From NCBI RefSeq assembly GCF_001612985.1, contig NZ_BDBM01000028.1, positions 1 through 64,000 of the forward strand: a stretch of DNA of 64,000 nucleotides, in the 5' to 3' direction. Position 1 is the stretch's first letter. The number at the start of each line of letters is the position of its first letter. This document shows positions 61,058 to 64,000 of the stretch, piece after piece. The notes beneath the pieces are model-generated. The model was given only the letters and a program-made list of their open reading frames with translations. It did not search any database and was not told the DNA's origin. The position numbers and the translations under genes were made by a program. This DNA is from Nocardia gamkensis NBRC 108242. Its GTDB lineage: Bacteria; Actinomycetota; Actinomycetes; Mycobacteriales; Mycobacteriaceae.

Positions 61058-64000
61058 TGCCTCGCCGCGAGGATCTCGAGCACATCCTGGTGATCGGTTC
61101 TGGCCCGATCGTCATCGGCCAGGCGTGCGAATTCGACTACTCCGGCACGCAAGCGTGCCGGGTGCTGCGGGCCGAGGGCCTGCGGGTGTCGCTGGTCAAC
61201 TCGAACCCGGCGACGATCATGACCGACCCGGAGTTCGCCGACGCCACCTACGTGGAGCCGATCACACCGGAGTTCGTGGAAAAGGTCATCGAGAAGGAGC
61301 GCCCCGACGCCATCCTGGCCACCCTTGGCGGCCAGACCGCGCTGAACACCGCGGTCGCACTGCACGAGCGCGGGGTGTTGGAGAAGTACGGCGTGGAGCT
61401 GATCGGCGCCGACTTCGACGCCATCCAGCGCGGTGAGGACCGGCAGAAGTTCAAGGACATCGTGGCGAAGGTGGGCGGCGAGAGCGCCCGCTCACGGGTC
61501 TGCTTCACCATGGACGAGGCCCGCGAGACGGTCGCCGAACTCGGCTACCCGGTGGTGGTGCGCCCGTCGTTCACCATGGGCGGCCTCGGGTCGGGCATGG
61601 CCTACAACGAGGCGGACCTCGATCGCATCGCGGGCGGCGGCCTGGCCGCCTCGCCCACCGCGAACGTCCTCATCGAGGAGTCCATTCTCGGCTGGAAGGA
61701 ATACGAGCTCGAGCTGATGCGCGACGGCCGCGACAACGTCGTGGTGGTCTGCTCGATCGAGAACGTCGACCCGATGGGCGTGCACACCGGCGACTCGATG
61801 ACCGTCGCCCCCGCGATGACGCTCACCGACCGCGAGTACCAGAAGCTGCGTGATCTCGGCATCGCGATCCTGCGCGAGGTCGGCGTGGACACCGGCGGCT
61901 GCAACATCCAGTTCGCGGTGAACCCGAGCGACGGCCGCCTGATCGTCATCGAGATGAACCCGCGCGTCTCGCGCTCGTCCGCGCTGGCGTCGAAGGCGAC
62001 GGGCTTCCCGATCGCGAAGATCGCCGCCAAACTGGCCATCGGGTACACGCTCGACGAGATCGTCAACGACATCACCAAAGAGACGCCGGCCTGTTTCGAG
62101 CCGACCCTCGACTACGTGGTCGTCAAGGCGCCGCGGTTCGCGTTCGAGAAGTTCCCCGGCGCCGACGGAACGCTGACCACCACGATGAAGTCCGTCGGCG
62201 AGGCGATGTCGCTGGGCCGCAACTTCGCCGAGTCGCTGGGCAAGGTGCTGCGTTCGCTGGAGACCAAGGCCGCGGGCTTCTGGACCCAGGACGACGGCGC
62301 GTGGACCGACGTCGAGGCGATTTTGGAGGATCTGCGCACGCCCACCGAGGGGCGCATCTACCAGGTCGAGCGGGCGCTGCGCCTGGGCGCGAGCATCGAG
62401 GACGTCGCCGCAGCCTCGGGCATCGACCCGTGGTTCGTCGCGGAAGTGGCGGGCTTGGTCGAGCTGCGCACGGAGATCCTCGACGCGCCCGTGCTGGACG
62501 AGCCGCTGCTGCGCCGGGCCAAGCACTACGGCCTGTCCGATCGTCAGCTGGCCGCGCTGCGGCCCGAGCTGGCGGGGGAGACCGGCGTGCGCGCTCTGCG
62601 GCACCGGCTCGGTGTCCGTCCGGTCTTCAAGACCGTCGACACCTGCGCCGCCGAGTTCGAGGCCAAGACGCCGTATCACTACTCGGCCTACGAACTCGAT
62701 CCCGCCGCCGAATCCGAGGTGGCGCCGCAGCCCGAGCGCGAGAAGGTGATCATCCTCGGTTCCGGACCGAACCGGATCGGCCAGGGCATCGAGTTCGACT
62801 ACTCGTGCGTGCACGCGGCGCAGACCCTGTCGCAGGCCGGCTACGAGACGGTGATGGTCAACTGCAACCCCGAGACCGTCTCCACCGACTACGACACCGC
62901 CGATCGTCTCTACTTCGAGCCGCTGACCTTCGAGGACGTGCTCGAGATCTACCACGCCGAGTGCGAGTCGGGCACCGTCGCGGGCGTCATCGTGCAGTTG
63001 GGCGGGCAGACGCCGCTCGGACTGGCGCAGCGCCTCACCGAGGCGGGCGTGCCGGTGGTCGGCACCAGCGCGGCGGCCATCGACCTGGCCGAGGACCGCG
63101 GCGAGTTCGGCGACGTGCTGGTCGCGGCCGGGCTGCCCGCGCCGAAGTACGGCACCGCCACCACGTTCACGCAGGCCAGCAAGATCGCCGCGGAGATCGG
63201 ATACCCGGTGCTGGTGCGCCCGTCCTACGTGCTCGGCGGCCGCGGCATGGAGATCGTGTACGACGAGAAGTCCCTGGAGGGCTACATCTCTCGCGCGACC
63301 GCGCTCAGCCCGGAGCACCCGGTGCTGGTCGACCGCTTCCTGGAGGACGCGATCGAGATCGACGTCGACGCGCTGTGCGACGGCGAGGAGGTCTACCTCG
63401 GCGGTGTGATGGAACACATCGAGGAGGCGGGCATCCACTCCGGCGACTCCGCCTGCGCGCTTCCCCCGATCACGCTGGGCCGCAGCGACATCGAGGCGGT
63501 GCGCCGCTCCACGATCGCGCTGGCCAAGGGCATCGGCGTCCGCGGCCTGCTCAACGTGCAGTACGCGCTCAAGGACGACGTGCTCTACGTCCTGGAGGCC
63601 AACCCGCGGGCGAGCCGGACCGTCCCGTTCGTGTCCAAGGCGACCGCGGTGCCGCTGGCCAAGGCCGCCGCACGGATCATGCTCGGCGCCACCATCGCCG
63701 AACTCCGCAAGGAGGGCATGCTGCCGAGCGAGGGCGACGGCGGGCACGTCGCGCTGGACGCTCCGGTCGCGGTCAAGGAGGCCGTGCTGCCGTTCCATCG
63801 CTTCCGGCGCGCCGACGGCAGCGGCGTGGATTCGCTGCTGTCGCCGGAGATGAAGTCCACCGGCGAGGTGATGGGCATCGACGCCGATTTCGGCACCGCC
63901 TTCGCCAAGAGCCAGACCGCCGCTTATGGATCGCTGCCCACCGAGGGCACCGTGTTCGTCTCGATCGCCAACCGGGACAAGCGCGCGATGGTGTTCCCGG
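61057..64000 (+). CDS. carB: Carbamoyl phosphate synthase large subunit (partial, cut at window end)
   Basis: ATG 61057 begins MPRREDLEHILVIGSGP and 981 codons stay open to the edge; the full enzyme is about 1,100 residues. Both ATP-grasp halves are visible, the second starting after REKVIILGSGPNRIGQGIEF. The first half has IEMNPRVSRSSALASKATG and the second VLEANPRASRTVPFVSKATA. It makes carbamoyl phosphate for pyrimidine and arginine synthesis. The C-terminal allosteric domain begins at the end of the window. Confidence 0.96.
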   Translation, partial: MPRREDLEHILVIGSGPIVIGQACEFDYSGTQACRVLRAEGLRVSLVNSNPATIMTDPEFADATYVEPITPEFVEKVIEKERPDAILATLGGQTALNTAVALHERGVLEKYGVELIGADFDAIQRGEDRQKFKDIVAKVGGESARSRVCFTMDEARETVAELGYPVVVRPSFTMGGLGSGMAYNEADLDRIAGGGLAASPTANVLIEESILGWKEYELELMRDGRDNVVVVCSIENVDPMGVHTGDSMTVAPAMTLTDREYQKLRDLGIAILREVGVDTGGCNIQFAVNPSDGRLIVIEMNPRVSRSSALASKATGFPIAKIAAKLAIGYTLDEIVNDITKETPACFEPTLDYVVVKAPRFAFEKFPGADGTLTTTMKSVGEAMSLGRNFAESLGKVLRSLETKAAGFWTQDDGAWTDVEAILEDLRTPTEGRIYQVERALRLGASIEDVAAASGIDPWFVAEVAGLVELRTEILDAPVLDEPLLRRAKHYGLSDRQLAALRPELAGETGVRALRHRLGVRPVFKTVDTCAAEFEAKTPYHYSAYELDPAAESEVAPQPEREKVIILGSGPNRIGQGIEFDYSCVHAAQTLSQAGYETVMVNCNPETVSTDYDTADRLYFEPLTFEDVLEIYHAECESGTVAGVIVQLGGQTPLGLAQRLTEAGVPVVGTSAAAIDLAEDRGEFGDVLVAAGLPAPKYGTATTFTQASKIAAEIGYPVLVRPSYVLGGRGMEIVYDEKSLEGYISRATALSPEHPVLVDRFLEDAIEIDVDALCDGEEVYLGGVMEHIEEAGIHSGDSACALPPITLGRSDIEAVRRSTIALAKGIGVRGLLNVQYALKDDVLYVLEANPRASRTVPFVSKATAVPLAKAAARIMLGATIAELRKEGMLPSEGDGGHVALDAPVAVKEAVLPFHRFRRADGSGVDSLLSPEMKSTGEVMGIDADFGTAFAKSQTAAYGSLPTEGTVFVSIANRDKRAMVFP

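Noticed and set aside
61492..63798. 768-codon leftward frame antisense to carB
   Set aside because: Shadow of carB third-position bias; no motifs.

Overview
The window looks like a chromosomal segment of a Nocardia species (Mycobacteriales). The DNA is visibly very G+C rich and GTG starts are common. From about 9.7 kb onward the gene content follows the Mycobacterium tuberculosis ppiB-hisS-(radical SAM)-(phosphatase)-aspS-rarA-alaS-ruvX-mltG-aroE-aroCKB-pepQ-efp-nusB region and the pyrR-pyrB-pyrC-(membrane protein)-carA-carB operon. The genus is inferred from gene content; no rRNA gene is present.

Region 1 (1-9.3 kb) is a tightly packed conjugation/type IV secretion-like operon. It holds the end of an upstream gene, a PrgI/VirB4-N-terminal-like membrane protein (SCO6880 family), a VirB4-type ATPase, a small IS3-OrfA-like HTH protein, a three-domain wall hydrolase (M23, lytic transglycosylase, degenerate NlpC/P60), a lipoprotein, a VirD4/TraG coupling ATPase and a DUF4913 protein. 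A hairpin terminator then separates it from a convergent coiled-coil gene. No relaxase, integrase or attachment site is visible, so it is either the right part of an integrated element or a resident transport machine.

Region 2 (9.7-32.4 kb) is housekeeping mixed with lineage genes: cyclophilin, hisS, mdh, korAB (with an in-frame triple 69-bp repeat at the korA 3' end), an SplB-like radical SAM gene with an SOS-box-like site, a steroid-dehydrogenase-like gene with a KstR-like box, an orphan EspC-like type VII substrate with its partner, a zinc metallopeptidase, aspS, a DUF389 protein, a kinase-like gene, PhoD and rarA.

Region 3 (32.5-46.7 kb) is alaS-ruvX-mltG-aroE, then a divergently oriented block aroC-aroK-aroB plus a universal stress protein and a prepilin peptidase, then pepP-efp-nusB-yciI. 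AroK carries an unusual basic tail.

Region 4 (47-56 kb) is a more variable block: an SLC13/ArsB permease, a tandem pair of DMT-type small transporters, a DUF4334 protein, an FAD monooxygenase, a serpin, a quinone-reductase-like dehydrogenase divergent from a TetR regulator with paired operator-like sites, an HD hydrolase and an AlkB homologue.

Region 5 (56.3-64 kb) is the pyrimidine operon pyrR-pyrB-pyrC-membrane protein-carA-carB (carB is cut by the window end). Its pyrR/pyrB and pyrB/pyrC junctions contain tiny ORFs that overlap both neighbours by start/stop codons. The second is built from two copies of a 61-bp unit with perfect 10-bp inverted ends. Stable novelty candidates are these palindromic in-frame repeats and the wall-hydrolase/HTH components of the type IV secretion-like operon.
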